A DNA stretch of 64,000 nucleotides from an uncultured Pelagibacteraceae bacterium (lineage in GTDB: Bacteria; Pseudomonadota; Alphaproteobacteria; Pelagibacterales; Pelagibacteraceae): positions 62,001-126,000 of the forward strand of contig CACBHY010000004.1 of the NCBI GenBank assembly GCA_902539165.1, in the 5' to 3' direction. A program made the position numbers and the translations under genes. Each line of letters begins with the position of its first letter. Within the stretch, counting starts at the first letter, position 1. The notes beneath the pieces are model-generated. The model did not search any database, was not told where the DNA came from, and worked only from the letters and a program-made list of their open reading frames with translations. This document shows positions 1 to 8,472 of the stretch, piece after piece.

Positions 1-867
1 GATTGTCCAAGCTCTTGTTTCTTCAGGACCAGAAGTAAAATATGTATCAAGTTCTAGAATTTTGTATCCTTTCTGGATCAACATACTCAATCCTGTATCT
101 TTTAATCCGATCATATCCATATAATTTTTTTTTTCTTCATTTTCTAATTCATTAATTTGATTTTCAATATCAGCTGAAACTATTAAAGTGTTTTCTTCAC
201 CATATTTCTCAACGAAGGCATTTGTATAAATATTTCCCTCTTTCACACTCTGTTCATCAACATTACATACAAATATCTTAGGTTTTATGGATAACAATCC
301 ACTTTGGTTTAGTTGTTTAGTTTCAAACTGGGACTTAAGAATCGTTATATCTTTATCATTATTGATACAATCTAAAGCAATCTCTAAAATTTTGAGCTGT
401 TCTTCCTCTATATTTTTCTTATTGTTTTTTTCTAATCTTTTTTGAATAGACTCTAAATCTGCAAGCATCATTTCTGTTTCAATAATCTCTAAATCTCTAA
501 TGGGATCTACTGTTGGATTAACATTCTGAATATCATCAGAGTCGAAGCATCTAGTCATATGAATTACAGCATCTACCTCTCTTATATGTGAAAGAAATTT
601 ATTACCTAAACCCTCACCTTTTGAGGCACCTTTCACAAGTCCGGCAATATCAACAAATGAAATTGTCGTATTAATTGTTTTTTTTGAGTTAGAAACTTTG
701 GATAATTTTTCAAGTCGCTCGTCTGGAACTGGAACGACTCCTACATTAGGGTCTATTGTACAAAAAGGGAAATTTGCAGCCTGAGCTTTGCTCGAATTTG
801 TGAGTGCATTAAACAATGTAGATTTACCAACATTGGGCAAACCAACAATTCCACATTTAAAACTCAT
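1..867 (-). CDS. ychF: YchF/Obg-family GTPase (partial, C-terminus beyond window)
   Basis: Ribosome-associated P-loop ATPase/GTPase of the OLA1/YchF family. The 289 visible codons start at the ATG at 867 and read into the window edge without a stop. The translation opens with MSFKCGIVGLPNVGKSTLFN (G1 P-loop), followed by a switch region with DIAGLVKGASKGEGLGNKFL, both typical of YchF. A family member is about 360 residues, so roughly the last 75, including the TGS domain, lie outside. The start codon overlaps the stop of pth in TAATG, so the two are probably translationally coupled. The pth-ychF pair is a very common bacterial arrangement. Confidence 0.93.
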   Translation of the reverse strand, partial: MSFKCGIVGLPNVGKSTLFNALTNSSKAQAANFPFCTIDPNVGVVPVPDERLEKLSKVSNSKKTINTTISFVDIAGLVKGASKGEGLGNKFLSHIREVDAVIHMTRCFDSDDIQNVNPTVDPIRDLEIIETEMMLADLESIQKRLEKNNKKNIEEEQLKILEIALDCINNDKDITILKSQFETKQLNQSGLLSIKPKIFVCNVDEQSVKEGNIYTNAFVEKYGEENTLIVSADIENQINELENEEKKNYMDMIGLKDTGLSMLIQKGYKILELDTYFTSGPEETRAWTI

Positions 868-1427
868 TATTTATTATTTACTGTGCTTGAAAATAAATCT
901 AATTTTTTATCAACTAATATTGAAATAGAGTCTGTGATATCATTGGTTATTTTTTCCAATCCTGTCATCTCATCTTCGTCAAAATTTTGTAAAACATAGT
1001 CACTTATTTCCATATTAACTTTTGGTTTTCCAATTCCCACCCTTACTCTAGAATAATCTTTGCCAATAAATTTATCTATTGATGCAATACCATTGTGGCC
1101 TGCACTTGATCCCCCAAATTTTGCTTTAATTTTTCCAAATTCTACATCTAAATCATCATGGAAAACAATTACGTCCTCAGCATCAATTTTGAAATATTCT
1201 ATGAGCTCTCGAATACATATTCCAGAATTATTCATAAAAGTTAAGGGCTTAATGGCATAAATTTTTTGATCTGAAACATTACCAGTGGTTAGCAATCCTT
1301 TAAATTTTGGTTTCTGTTTTGATAAGCTAAATTTTTTATTAATTGAGTCGATTATTTTAAAACCCACATTATGTCTATTATTTTCACTATCTGGAGTTGG
1401 GTTACCTAAACCTACAAATAAAAGCAT
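867..1427 (-). CDS. pth: Peptidyl-tRNA hydrolase
   Basis: Releases tRNA from peptidyl-tRNAs that drop off ribosomes; cytosolic. The 186 residues match the family's usual length. The N-terminus FVGLGNPTPDSENNRHNVGF carries the invariant Asn and the catalytic His of the Pth family, and KPLTFMNNSG and the HDDLD segment are further family signatures. It lies between rplY (41 nt upstream) and ychF (1-nt overlap), the standard rplY-pth-ychF order, and all three read from the same strand. I see nothing unusual in it. Confidence 0.96.
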   Translation of the reverse strand: MLLFVGLGNPTPDSENNRHNVGFKIIDSINKKFSLSKQKPKFKGLLTTGNVSDQKIYAIKPLTFMNNSGICIRELIEYFKIDAEDVIVFHDDLDVEFGKIKAKFGGSSAGHNGIASIDKFIGKDYSRVRVGIGKPKVNMEISDYVLQNFDEDEMTGLEKITNDITDSISILVDKKLDLFSSTVNNK

Positions 1428-1468
1428 ATAATGAATTCTAGTGGGAAGTAAATTTCAATTTTGATAAC

Positions 1469-2182
1469 TTATTTTTTTTCTTCTGCAGGTTTTTTATCTT
1501 CACCTTCTTTTTTAGCACCTTCAGCAGCAGGTTTATCACCATCTGCTGGGGCTGCCTCTGCTCCAGCTGCTCCTTCTTCACCTTCAGCTGCCTCAGCCTC
1601 TGCAGGTTTTTCAGGTTCTTTCATTACTGTTGGAGCTGCTAAAGTTGCAATTACAAAGTCTCTTCCTTGAATTGTGGGCACTACCTCTTCATCTAAAGTT
1701 ATAGATGAAATTTTAAAACTCTCTCCAATATCAATTCCATCTAAATTTATTACAAGATTTTCAGGAATTTTTTCACTTGGGCATTTTAATTCAACTTTTC
1801 TTCTTACTATATTTAATACCCCACCCCTTTTAAGTCCTGGTGAGCTTTCGTGATTAATAAATTTTACTGGAACTTCAATTTTAATTTTAACACCTGGCAC
1901 TACTCTTAAAAAATCTACATGAATAGGTTCATCAGTTATAATGTCGTATTTTATTTCTTTAGGAAGAACATTTTGAGTTTTTCCATCAACGTTTAAAGAA
2001 ATTATGTTTGATAGAAAATTTTCTTTTTCAATTAATGATTTTAATAATTTTTTTGAGATTGCCACCTTTTCATTTTGAGCCTCTCCACCATAAATTATAG
2101 CAGGCACACTGCCATTATCTCTAAGGGAAGCTAGTTCACCTTTAGTTTTAGTGTCTCTTATATTTGCGTCTAATGAATTCAT
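1469..2182 (-). CDS. rplY: 50S ribosomal protein bL25 (Ctc form)
   Basis: 5S rRNA-binding protein of the large subunit, in the long CTC form (N-terminal L25 beta barrel plus C-terminal TL5 domain). The 237 residues begin with MNSLDANIRDTKTKGELASL and contain VPAIIYGG, the conserved L25 signature. Residues from about 185 to the end form a low-complexity tail of Ala, Glu, Lys, Pro and Gly whose codons are clearly richer in G+C than the neighbours. Such tails occur in other alphaproteobacterial bL25 proteins and are expected to be disordered. It sits 45 nt downstream of prs, the usual prs-rplY-pth order. Confidence 0.95.
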   Translation of the reverse strand: MNSLDANIRDTKTKGELASLRDNGSVPAIIYGGEAQNEKVAISKKLLKSLIEKENFLSNIISLNVDGKTQNVLPKEIKYDIITDEPIHVDFLRVVPGVKIKIEVPVKFINHESSPGLKRGGVLNIVRRKVELKCPSEKIPENLVINLDGIDIGESFKISSITLDEEVVPTIQGRDFVIATLAAPTVMKEPEKPAEAEAAEGEEGAAGAEAAPADGDKPAAEGAKKEGEDKKPAEEKK

Positions 2183-2227
2183 AAAAACAAAGGTTTTTAG
2201 CTCAAGATCCTTAATAACTCAAGGTAA

Positions 2228-3160
2228 TTATTTAAATAAATCAGAAACGGAGGTTGAGTTTGATATTCTTTTAATAGCTTCTCCCATCAAGGCTGAAATA
2301 GATAGAACTTCGATGTTTTTTGCACTCTTCGTTTTCTCTTTATTGTCAATTGTATCTGTGATTACTAATTTTTTAATTACTGAATTTTTAATTTTTTTTA
2401 CAGCTTCTCCAGTTAAAACACCGTGGGTGATATAAACGTAAACTTCTTTTGCACCCCGATCCTTTAATGCCTTAGCCGCATTGACTATAGTTCCGCCTGA
2501 GTCAATGATATCATCCACTATTACACAAGTTTTATCTTTTACTTCTCCAATTACATTCATCACTTGGGATTGACCAGGTTTTGGTCTTCTTTTATCAACG
2601 ATTGCAAGACCAACATTCAAAATCTTTCCAAGTGCTCTTGCTCTTTCAGTACCACCAACATCAGGTGCAACACATACAATATTTTTACTTTTAATATTTT
2701 TTTTTACATGTCTTGCAAAAATGGGTGTAGAAAATAAATTGTCTACTGGAATATCAAAAAATCCTTGAATTTGGCCTGCATGCAAATCTACTGTCACAAC
2801 TCTATCTGCACCAGCTTTTGTTATTAAATTTGAGACAAGTTTTGCTGAAATAGATGTTCTTGGAACAACTTTTCTATCTTGTCTCGCATAACCAAAATAT
2901 GGAATAACTGCTGTTATATTTTTAGCAGAAGATCTTTTAAGAGCATCTATACACAACAAAAGTTCCATTAGATTATCGTTAGCAGGAGATGAGATAGACT
3001 GAATTATGAAAATACTATTTCCTCTTATATTTTCATTTAACTCAACATATATTTCACCATCTGCAAAATTCTTGATACTTGAATTAACTAGTTTAGATTT
3101 TAAAAATTTTGCAATGTCCTTGCTGAGAGGCTTATTGCTAGTTCCAGATAATAATTTCAT
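2228..3160 (-). CDS. prs: Ribose-phosphate pyrophosphokinase (PRPP synthetase)
   Basis: Makes 5-phosphoribosyl-1-pyrophosphate from ribose-5-phosphate and ATP, feeding purine, pyrimidine, NAD, His and Trp synthesis. The 310 residues match class I enzymes. Visible signatures are the flexible-loop region YARQDRK, VDLHAGQIQGFF, and the PRPP-binding loop CVIVDDIIDSGGT. The ATG at 3160 lies 11 nt after the stop of pgeF, so it probably belongs to the lgt-midA-pgeF-prs transcript. Carbamoyl-phosphate synthase and nadC, which also feed or use PRPP-dependent pathways, are encoded elsewhere in the window but are not linked. Confidence 0.97.
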   Translation of the reverse strand: MKLLSGTSNKPLSKDIAKFLKSKLVNSSIKNFADGEIYVELNENIRGNSIFIIQSISSPANDNLMELLLCIDALKRSSAKNITAVIPYFGYARQDRKVVPRTSISAKLVSNLITKAGADRVVTVDLHAGQIQGFFDIPVDNLFSTPIFARHVKKNIKSKNIVCVAPDVGGTERARALGKILNVGLAIVDKRRPKPGQSQVMNVIGEVKDKTCVIVDDIIDSGGTIVNAAKALKDRGAKEVYVYITHGVLTGEAVKKIKNSVIKKLVITDTIDNKEKTKSAKNIEVLSISALMGEAIKRISNSTSVSDLFK

Positions 3161-3171
3161 TAGAAAAAAGC

Positions 3172-3930
3172 CTAATTAAGCATAATTATTGAAATATTTC
3201 TACCATAATCATCATGTTTTAAACTTAAAGCTCTTCTTGCACTAAAGAATTTATTTTTAACATCAAATGTATCGATTTTAATTTTTTCTATTTTTTTTAT
3301 TTTATTCTTTAAAAGTATAGATTTTACGTACTTTGATAAATCAAAATATAACTTTTTACGCTTTATTCTAAAAAATATTTTATTTCTTCTGTCTTTTTTT
3401 AAAAATTTGTTCTTGAAGTCATTTTGAACTTCATAGTTATCAATTGAGATAGAAGGGCCTATTACAGCAGAAATATTTTGCGGCTTAGACCCTTTCTTAA
3501 TCATAAATTTAATCACTTTATCGACTATTCCCTTATAAGCTCCTTTCCAGCCCGCATGGATTGCTGCAATTATTTTTTTTTGCTGATCACAAATCAAAAT
3601 TGGCACACAGTCTGCTGTTAAAACAGCAATTGGTAAGTTTTTCTGGTTAGTAATCACCGCGTCTGCTTTTGGCTTTGATTTAAAATGATATTTTTCATTT
3701 ATATAAACGAATTTACTGCTGTGAATTTGATTAAGTAAAAAAATATCCCCAGCTGAATGATTTATTTTTTTTTTTACTAATTCTAAATTTTTTCTTACAT
3801 TACCTGGTTTATCTTTTGATCCTGGTCCACAGTTTAAACTTTTATAAATATTTTTAGATGTTCCACCTTTGCTATTAAAGAAGCCGTGTTTTAAGTTCTT
3901 AATATTTGAAAGTTTTTTAGATTTGATCAC
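3172..3930 (-). CDS. pgeF: Peptidoglycan editing factor PgeF (YfiH / laccase-domain)
   Basis: Member of the YfiH/DUF152 family (laccase-like multi-copper fold). The E. coli homologue removes L-Ser wrongly incorporated in place of L-Ala in muropeptide precursors; older annotations call it polyphenol oxidase. In 252 residues the family signatures are visible: LTADCVPILICD (metal-binding Cys region) and AAIHAGWKGAYKGIV (metal-binding His). The start overlaps the end of the upstream methyltransferase by 14 nt. The cluster lgt-midA-pgeF-prs is common in alphaproteobacteria, and its envelope-related genes fit an editing role. The substrate is inferred from the family. Confidence 0.88.
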   Translation of the reverse strand: MIKSKKLSNIKNLKHGFFNSKGGTSKNIYKSLNCGPGSKDKPGNVRKNLELVKKKINHSAGDIFLLNQIHSSKFVYINEKYHFKSKPKADAVITNQKNLPIAVLTADCVPILICDQQKKIIAAIHAGWKGAYKGIVDKVIKFMIKKGSKPQNISAVIGPSISIDNYEVQNDFKNKFLKKDRRNKIFFRIKRKKLYFDLSKYVKSILLKNKIKKIEKIKIDTFDVKNKFFSARRALSLKHDDYGRNISIIMLN

Positions 3931-4978
3931 CTTGAAATCCTGTTTGAAATTTATTATTTTTGGATTTTATAAGCATAACCTTAAACAATTCACCCATCTG
4001 TTTTTCATCTATTAGTCTTCTTATTCTATAAAATAAGTCTGTTTTTTTTGAAAAAGTTATATCCTTACTAATAATTTCAGCTCTTTGAAGAATTCCCATA
4101 CTGGTCAAGAATTTTTTTTGCGTTGTTACTACTGTGTCCAAATTTTTAAATTGATCAATAAATTTTTGAAATAAATTAAAGTTGATGTTGTAAGTAATAT
4201 CAGACTCACCAATATTTTCTAAAATATTTGAATATTTATGATTGTTTACTGCTTGAAGGGTATCTTGCATTTTAGAATTTAAATAACCATAGTCTATAAC
4301 AAGTATTCCACCTTCACTTTTTTCAATTATATTGCCTATAATATTTAAATATTCTAAAGCATCAGGAGAATATTCAATTATATTTTGTCCTTTTGAAATC
4401 TCTAAATTTAATTTTTCCTCAATTAATTTAATATTTGTTTTAACCTCGTTAAATTTTGCCTCTTTAGGATTTGAAAGATCTACAAATTTTTCATACCAGC
4501 CATCTTGTCTTTTAAAAAACTGTTTAATTGGCAAAGCATCAAAAAATTCATTTGCTAGAAAAATAGTAGGTTCTGAATAATTTTGTTTTAAATCTTGGAT
4601 CCAATTAATTTTCTCAGACTTAAGGTTTATTTTCTGTTGATCAATGAGATATTTACTTTTTTCGTGTATCATAAAATTACAAGAACTAAAGTGTTCTGGG
4701 AAGTTCTTTAATGTTTGATAAACCACCTTCATCATTTCACCATTTCCAGCACCTAACTCAATTAAATTAAATTTATTTGGAGAGCCCAAACTCTTAAGAA
4801 AAGTAACTAACCAAATAGTTATAATTTCTGAAAAAAGTCTTGTGATATTTGGGGCTGTAATAAAATCACCCTCCTTGCCAAAGGGATTTTGCTTCATGTA
4901 GTAACCAAAATCTTTATCGTAAAGTGCCCAATTAATAAATTGGTCTAAAGATAAATTAGTTGATTTGTTTATCTTCAT
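3917..4978 (-). CDS. SAM-dependent methyltransferase, MidA/NDUFAF7 family
   Basis: The 353 residues match the MidA/NDUFAF7 family (DUF185). The N-terminus FINWALYDKDFGYYMKQNPF and the following GDFITAPNITRLFSEII are diagnostic, and NLIELGAGNGEMM is the SAM-binding glycine motif. In mitochondria the homologue dimethylates an arginine of a complex I subunit during assembly; the bacterial substrate is less certain. The gene overlaps lgt by 23 nt and pgeF by 14 nt, so it is firmly inside the operon. Family assignment is strong; the function in this organism is inferred. Confidence 0.88.
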   Translation of the reverse strand: MKINKSTNLSLDQFINWALYDKDFGYYMKQNPFGKEGDFITAPNITRLFSEIITIWLVTFLKSLGSPNKFNLIELGAGNGEMMKVVYQTLKNFPEHFSSCNFMIHEKSKYLIDQQKINLKSEKINWIQDLKQNYSEPTIFLANEFFDALPIKQFFKRQDGWYEKFVDLSNPKEAKFNEVKTNIKLIEEKLNLEISKGQNIIEYSPDALEYLNIIGNIIEKSEGGILVIDYGYLNSKMQDTLQAVNNHKYSNILENIGESDITYNINFNLFQKFIDQFKNLDTVVTTQKKFLTSMGILQRAEIISKDITFSKKTDLFYRIRRLIDEKQMGELFKVMLIKSKNNKFQTGFQGDQI

Positions 4979-5738
4979 TTTTAAAATAAAATAGGACCAA
5001 TCCAGCTAATATTAGGATTACGCTTAAAATTTGCCCCATAGTTAAATTAAATAATAAATAACCTAACTGCTCGTCTGGAACTCTTAAAAACTCAATAGAA
5101 AATCTAAATATTGAGTAAAAAATTAAAAATAGACTTGATATTAAACCAGGCTTAAGCAAAAAATTTTTATTTTTAAAATTTACTAAAATTAAAAATAAAA
5201 TTATTCCTTCTAGCAGTGCTTCGTATATTTGCGTAGGATGTCTTGGCAAGTTATCTATTTGAACAAAAGTTACCGACCATGTTACATTAGTTACTTTTCC
5301 ATAAAGCTCTGAATTTATAAAATTTGATAGCCTTCCAAAAAAAATTCCAATTGGAGCAACTAAGGATACAATATCCATATATAAAAAAGGGTTTTGATTG
5401 TTTCTTTTCCCAAAAATTATACTTGTAATTATAATTCCAATTAATCCACCATGAAAAGACATGCCGCCTTCCCAAATCTTAAAAATATCCAACAAATTAT
5501 TTAAATAATATTCTAGATTATAGAATAATATGTAACCAATTCTTCCACCTAAAATAATTCCAATTATTAAATAAGTGATGTAGTCGTCAAATTTTTTATT
5601 GATATCCTCATTTTTAATAAATATTTTTTTTGCAACTAACCATCCAAACAAAATACCAACAACATAAGATAAAGAATACCACCTGATTTCTAAGGAAAAA
5701 AATTCAATTGCGACTGGGTCAAAATTATTGGTGAACAT
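4956..5738 (-). CDS. lgt: Prolipoprotein diacylglyceryl transferase
   Basis: Integral inner-membrane enzyme that moves diacylglycerol from phosphatidylglycerol to the lipobox cysteine of prolipoproteins. The 260 residues contain several hydrophobic segments and the family signatures GGRIGYILFYN, GMSFHGGLIG (essential His) and GRLSNFINSELYG (the Lgt PROSITE-type motif with catalytic Arg/Asn). It is the first gene of the minus-strand operon that ends with ychF. Its start is only 32 nt from the ubiK ATG on the other strand, so at least one of the divergent promoters must reach into coding sequence. Confidence 0.96.
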   Translation of the reverse strand: MFTNNFDPVAIEFFSLEIRWYSLSYVVGILFGWLVAKKIFIKNEDINKKFDDYITYLIIGIILGGRIGYILFYNLEYYLNNLLDIFKIWEGGMSFHGGLIGIIITSIIFGKRNNQNPFLYMDIVSLVAPIGIFFGRLSNFINSELYGKVTNVTWSVTFVQIDNLPRHPTQIYEALLEGIILFLILVNFKNKNFLLKPGLISSLFLIFYSIFRFSIEFLRVPDEQLGYLLFNLTMGQILSVILILAGLVLFYFKNEDKQIN

Positions 5739-5770
5739 TTTAATTTATACTTATAATGTATATCTTAAAT

Positions 5771-6016
5771 ATGAAAAATTCTAAATTTATAATTGATAAG
5801 TTTGCAAAGCTGATTGAGCAAGGGTTAGTTTCCTCCAAAGATTTATCAGCTGAAATCCTAAATATTTTTAAATCTAAAAGAGACGAATTTGTTTTTAAAA
5901 TGAAACTGACAAGCAAAGATGAATTTGATGTTCTTTCAAAACGTGTTGAGAATTTAGAAAATAAAGTTAAAAAATTAGAAACAAAAAAAAAATCTAAATC
6001 GGTAAAAAAATCTTAA
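5771..6016 (+). CDS. ubiK: Ubiquinone biosynthesis accessory factor UbiK (BMFP domain)
   Basis: Small BMFP/DUF526 protein, about 81 residues, which in E. coli helps the aerobic ubiquinone-synthesis complex. The sequence is a helical region followed by a predicted trimeric coiled coil (DEFDVLSKRVENLENKVKKL) and a lysine-rich tail, which is the family's layout. An ATG five codons upstream (5756) is in frame; I prefer 5771 because it gives the usual N-terminal length. The last 23 nt overlap the end of the histidine kinase gene on the opposite strand. Confidence 0.8.
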   Translation: MKNSKFIIDKFAKLIEQGLVSSKDLSAEILNIFKSKRDEFVFKMKLTSKDEFDVLSKRVENLENKVKKLETKKKSKSVKKS

Positions 6017-7313
6017 CTCTAAGCCCGTTCATTTTAGATTTTTCTAATTTAATATTTCCACCATGAGATTTAATTATATCTGATGCTATTGATAGACCCA
6101 GACCAACGCTTGATTTGGAGTCGGCTCTTCCTTTATCTATTTTATAAAATGGTTTAAATACATTTTCATATTCATTTTTTGAAATTCCAGGACCATCATC
6201 ATCTATAATTACAAATAAATTTGTATTTTTTTTTGTAAGACTAATATTTACCTTATTTGCATATTTTAAAGCATTATCAATCAAATTATTTAAACATCTA
6301 TTAATTAAATTTTTTCTACCATTAATATAAACTCTAGCTACCAAATTTTTGGAAATATTTTGGTTATTATATTTATTAATTATTCTTTCTATTAATTCTG
6401 TAAGATTAAACATTTCATCTTTTTCGACATATGATGAACTTGTAAATTGAAGATATTCATTAAGCATTTTTTCCATTTCGTTAATATCTTCGGTTAACTT
6501 TTTTACAGAATTTTTGTCATTGATGAATGCAAGTTGCAGCTTCATTCTAGTTAGGGGTGTCCTTAAATCATGACTTATGCCTGACAACATTTCAGTTCTT
6601 TGATTGAGGTGTCTTTCTATTCTTTTTCTCATTTTATCAAATTCATGACCGGCTTGTCTAATCTCCGAAGCCCCTGATGGTTTAAATTCTCCAATATTCT
6701 CACCTTTGCCAAATCTCTCAGCTGCACGTGCTAGATTTGTAATAGGTCTGGTTTGATTTTTTAAAAAAATTAGAGAAATGATAATCACAATAAATGCTGG
6801 AACAGTTATCCAAAGTGCAAATATCCTTGCAGAAGAACTTGAAACTCTATCTTTTGGAACTAAAAACTTAAAATAACCATCATTATATTTAATTCTTAAA
6901 TCTATTAATTCTTTATAATTAGTTGTATCGAACCAGTAACTCCCTAAAGTAAACTTTGATTTCAATTCTCTTCTTAAGGTTCTATCTATCGGGCTGAACC
7001 ATCGTTCCTTATCTTGGTTGTCTAACCTTTCATTTTTTATTAATTCAATATTTAAGTCTAGAAACAGTGAGAATAGATTTGTTATGTTATCTTTGTCGTT
7101 AACTTCATTTTGATAAGACTCTATAAATGCACTTATTTCATTTACTAAAGCTCGGGTCATGCCTTTGTTAGTTTTTATCCAAAGACTATCAAAAAAAACA
7201 ATTGTTATTACTAGCTGAAGAACTAAAACAGGAATAGCTACAATTAAGAGTGCTCTGTAAAATAGTCTTTTAGGGAGTATTTTTTTAAAAAAACTACTCA
7301 ATCCATAGGACAT
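5994..7313 (-). CDS. EnvZ-like sensor histidine kinase
   Basis: Inner-membrane sensor kinase of 439 residues. Hydrophobic segments lie at about 20-42 and 162-185 and bracket a periplasmic domain. A HAMP-type linker follows (about 184-237), then the H box with His248 (SGISHDLRTPLTRMKLQL), an N box (NNLIDNALKYAN) and G boxes (DDDGPGIS, SSVGLGLSIASDI). The start overlaps the response regulator by 20 nt, so the pair is co-translated. Partner and order resemble the alphaproteobacterial petP-petR-kinase locus; the signal sensed cannot be read from sequence. Confidence 0.9.
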   Translation of the reverse strand: MSYGLSSFFKKILPKRLFYRALLIVAIPVLVLQLVITIVFFDSLWIKTNKGMTRALVNEISAFIESYQNEVNDKDNITNLFSLFLDLNIELIKNERLDNQDKERWFSPIDRTLRRELKSKFTLGSYWFDTTNYKELIDLRIKYNDGYFKFLVPKDRVSSSSARIFALWITVPAFIVIIISLIFLKNQTRPITNLARAAERFGKGENIGEFKPSGASEIRQAGHEFDKMRKRIERHLNQRTEMLSGISHDLRTPLTRMKLQLAFINDKNSVKKLTEDINEMEKMLNEYLQFTSSSYVEKDEMFNLTELIERIINKYNNQNISKNLVARVYINGRKNLINRCLNNLIDNALKYANKVNISLTKKNTNLFVIIDDDGPGISKNEYENVFKPFYKIDKGRADSKSSVGLGLSIASDIIKSHGGNIKLEKSKMNGLRVKIFLPI

Positions 7314-7971
7314 ATCCTGCTCCCCTGATTGTTTGTAAAAATTTAGGATTTTTTGGATCTATTTCAATTTTTTTTCTCAATCGAGTTATAATTACATCAA
7401 TTGATCTTTCTTTATCTAAATTAGTTATTAATCCAATATCCTCTCTTGAAAATGTTTTACCCGGATTGTTGATCATCTTTTCTAATATTATTTTTTCAGT
7501 ACTATTTATTTTAAATTCTATTGAATTTTTTATGATTAAAAGTTTGTTTAAATCAATTTTAACATTTGCAAATTCAATGATTCTTTTTTGATCATTTTTA
7601 ATAGTTTTATTCAAAATATTTTTTATTCGTAATAAAAGCTCTTTGGGTTCAAATGGTTTAGCTAAATAATCGTCTGCTCCAGTTTCTAATCCCTCAACTC
7701 TTTCGTTTGCCTCTCCTTTTGCTGTCAATAGCAATATGGGAGTATTAATTTTTTTTTTATTTTCTTGAATAAACTCTAAACCATTTTTACCAGGCATCAT
7801 TATATCCAAAACTATTAGATCAAATTCTATTACTTTTATTTTTTCTGATGCATTTTCTGCATCACTAGAAGTAGTAACTAGAAAATTATTTTCATTTAAA
7901 TATTTTTTTACCAATGATCTAATACCATCATCATCATCGACCACCAAAATATGAGCAATAAATTTATCCAT
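7294..7971 (-). CDS. petR: OmpR/PhoB-family response regulator (PetR-like)
   Basis: Two-domain DNA-binding response regulator of 225 residues. The receiver domain has the acidic pocket VVDDDDGIR, the phospho-acceptor Asp56 (LIVLDIMMPG) and the conserved LLTAKGE and DYLAKPFEPKEL segments. A winged-helix trans_reg_C domain follows, ending VIITRLRKKIE...TIRGAGYVL. It overlaps both the upstream MarR gene (8 nt) and the kinase (20 nt). The MarR-OmpR order matches petP-petR, known from Rhodobacter to affect cytochrome bc1/photosynthesis genes; using the name petR here is inference from synteny. Confidence 0.9.
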   Translation of the reverse strand: MDKFIAHILVVDDDDGIRSLVKKYLNENNFLVTTSSDAENASEKIKVIEFDLIVLDIMMPGKNGLEFIQENKKKINTPILLLTAKGEANERVEGLETGADDYLAKPFEPKELLLRIKNILNKTIKNDQKRIIEFANVKIDLNKLLIIKNSIEFKINSTEKIILEKMINNPGKTFSREDIGLITNLDKERSIDVIITRLRKKIEIDPKNPKFLQTIRGAGYVLWIE

Positions 7972-8401
7972 TTATTATTTTTTTTAAGACGTTATTAAAA
8001 TTTAAAACCTCCTCTGAACTTGAGTCAAGTAATGCTTTATAAATTCTTTTTTTTTGTAAATTAAAAATTTCACTAAATAATTTTTTTCCTTTTTCATTTA
8101 AAAAAATATGTTTTACTCTTGTATCTTCACTGTCTTTTTTATAAATTATAACATCTAACCCAATCAAATCTTTGAGTACTCTATTTAAACTTTGTTTTGT
8201 TACTTTTAATTTTTTTAATAATTCAGAAATCGAAATCCCCTCATACATGGAAATTAAATGTATTACTTTATGATGTGCTAAACCTATGGAATATTTATCT
8301 AAAATTTTCTTAGAGTCAGAAAATGTCTCTCTGTAACTTACAAATAATTTTTCAATCAGTTGTTTAAGCTGATGATCTTTTAAATATAGAAGTTCTCTCA
8401 T
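7964..8401 (-). CDS. petP: MarR-family transcriptional regulator (PetP-like)
   Basis: MarR-type winged-helix protein of 145 residues: GISISELLKKLKVTKQSLNRVLKDL is the recognition region, and the wing contains KKDSEDTRVKHIFLNEKGK. It is the first gene of a three-gene operon with a response regulator and a histidine kinase, overlapping the regulator by 8 nt. MarR proteins usually repress their own operon; a short inverted repeat in the 71-bp gap towards ilvE could be its operator (see 8412-8429). The PetP name rests on gene order and is less certain than the family. Confidence 0.85.
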   Translation of the reverse strand: MRELLYLKDHQLKQLIEKLFVSYRETFSDSKKILDKYSIGLAHHKVIHLISMYEGISISELLKKLKVTKQSLNRVLKDLIGLDVIIYKKDSEDTRVKHIFLNEKGKKLFSEIFNLQKKRIYKALLDSSSEEVLNFNNVLKKIING

Positions 8402-8411
8402 AATAGGTAAG

Positions 8412-8429
8412 TTATATTGACATATATAA
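8412..8429. promoter_or_regulatory. Inverted repeat overlapping a -35 in the petP/ilvE divergent gap
   Basis: TTATAT and ATATAA face each other across six bases. The repeat overlaps a perfect TTGACA (8417-8422) that points towards ilvE. A GATAAT follows at 8438-8443 with a short 15-bp spacer. Size and placement would suit an operator for the MarR-type regulator encoded next to it, but half-sites made only of A and T arise easily in this DNA. Confidence 0.35.
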
Positions 8430-8472
8430 GATACAAAGATAATTTTTATGCATAATTTAAAAATATTAAAAG

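Noticed and set aside
1461-1670. Plus-strand Ala/Ser/Pro-rich frame of 69 codons
   Set aside because: It is the complement of the low-complexity tail of bL25; repetitive GC-rich codons open the other strand by chance.
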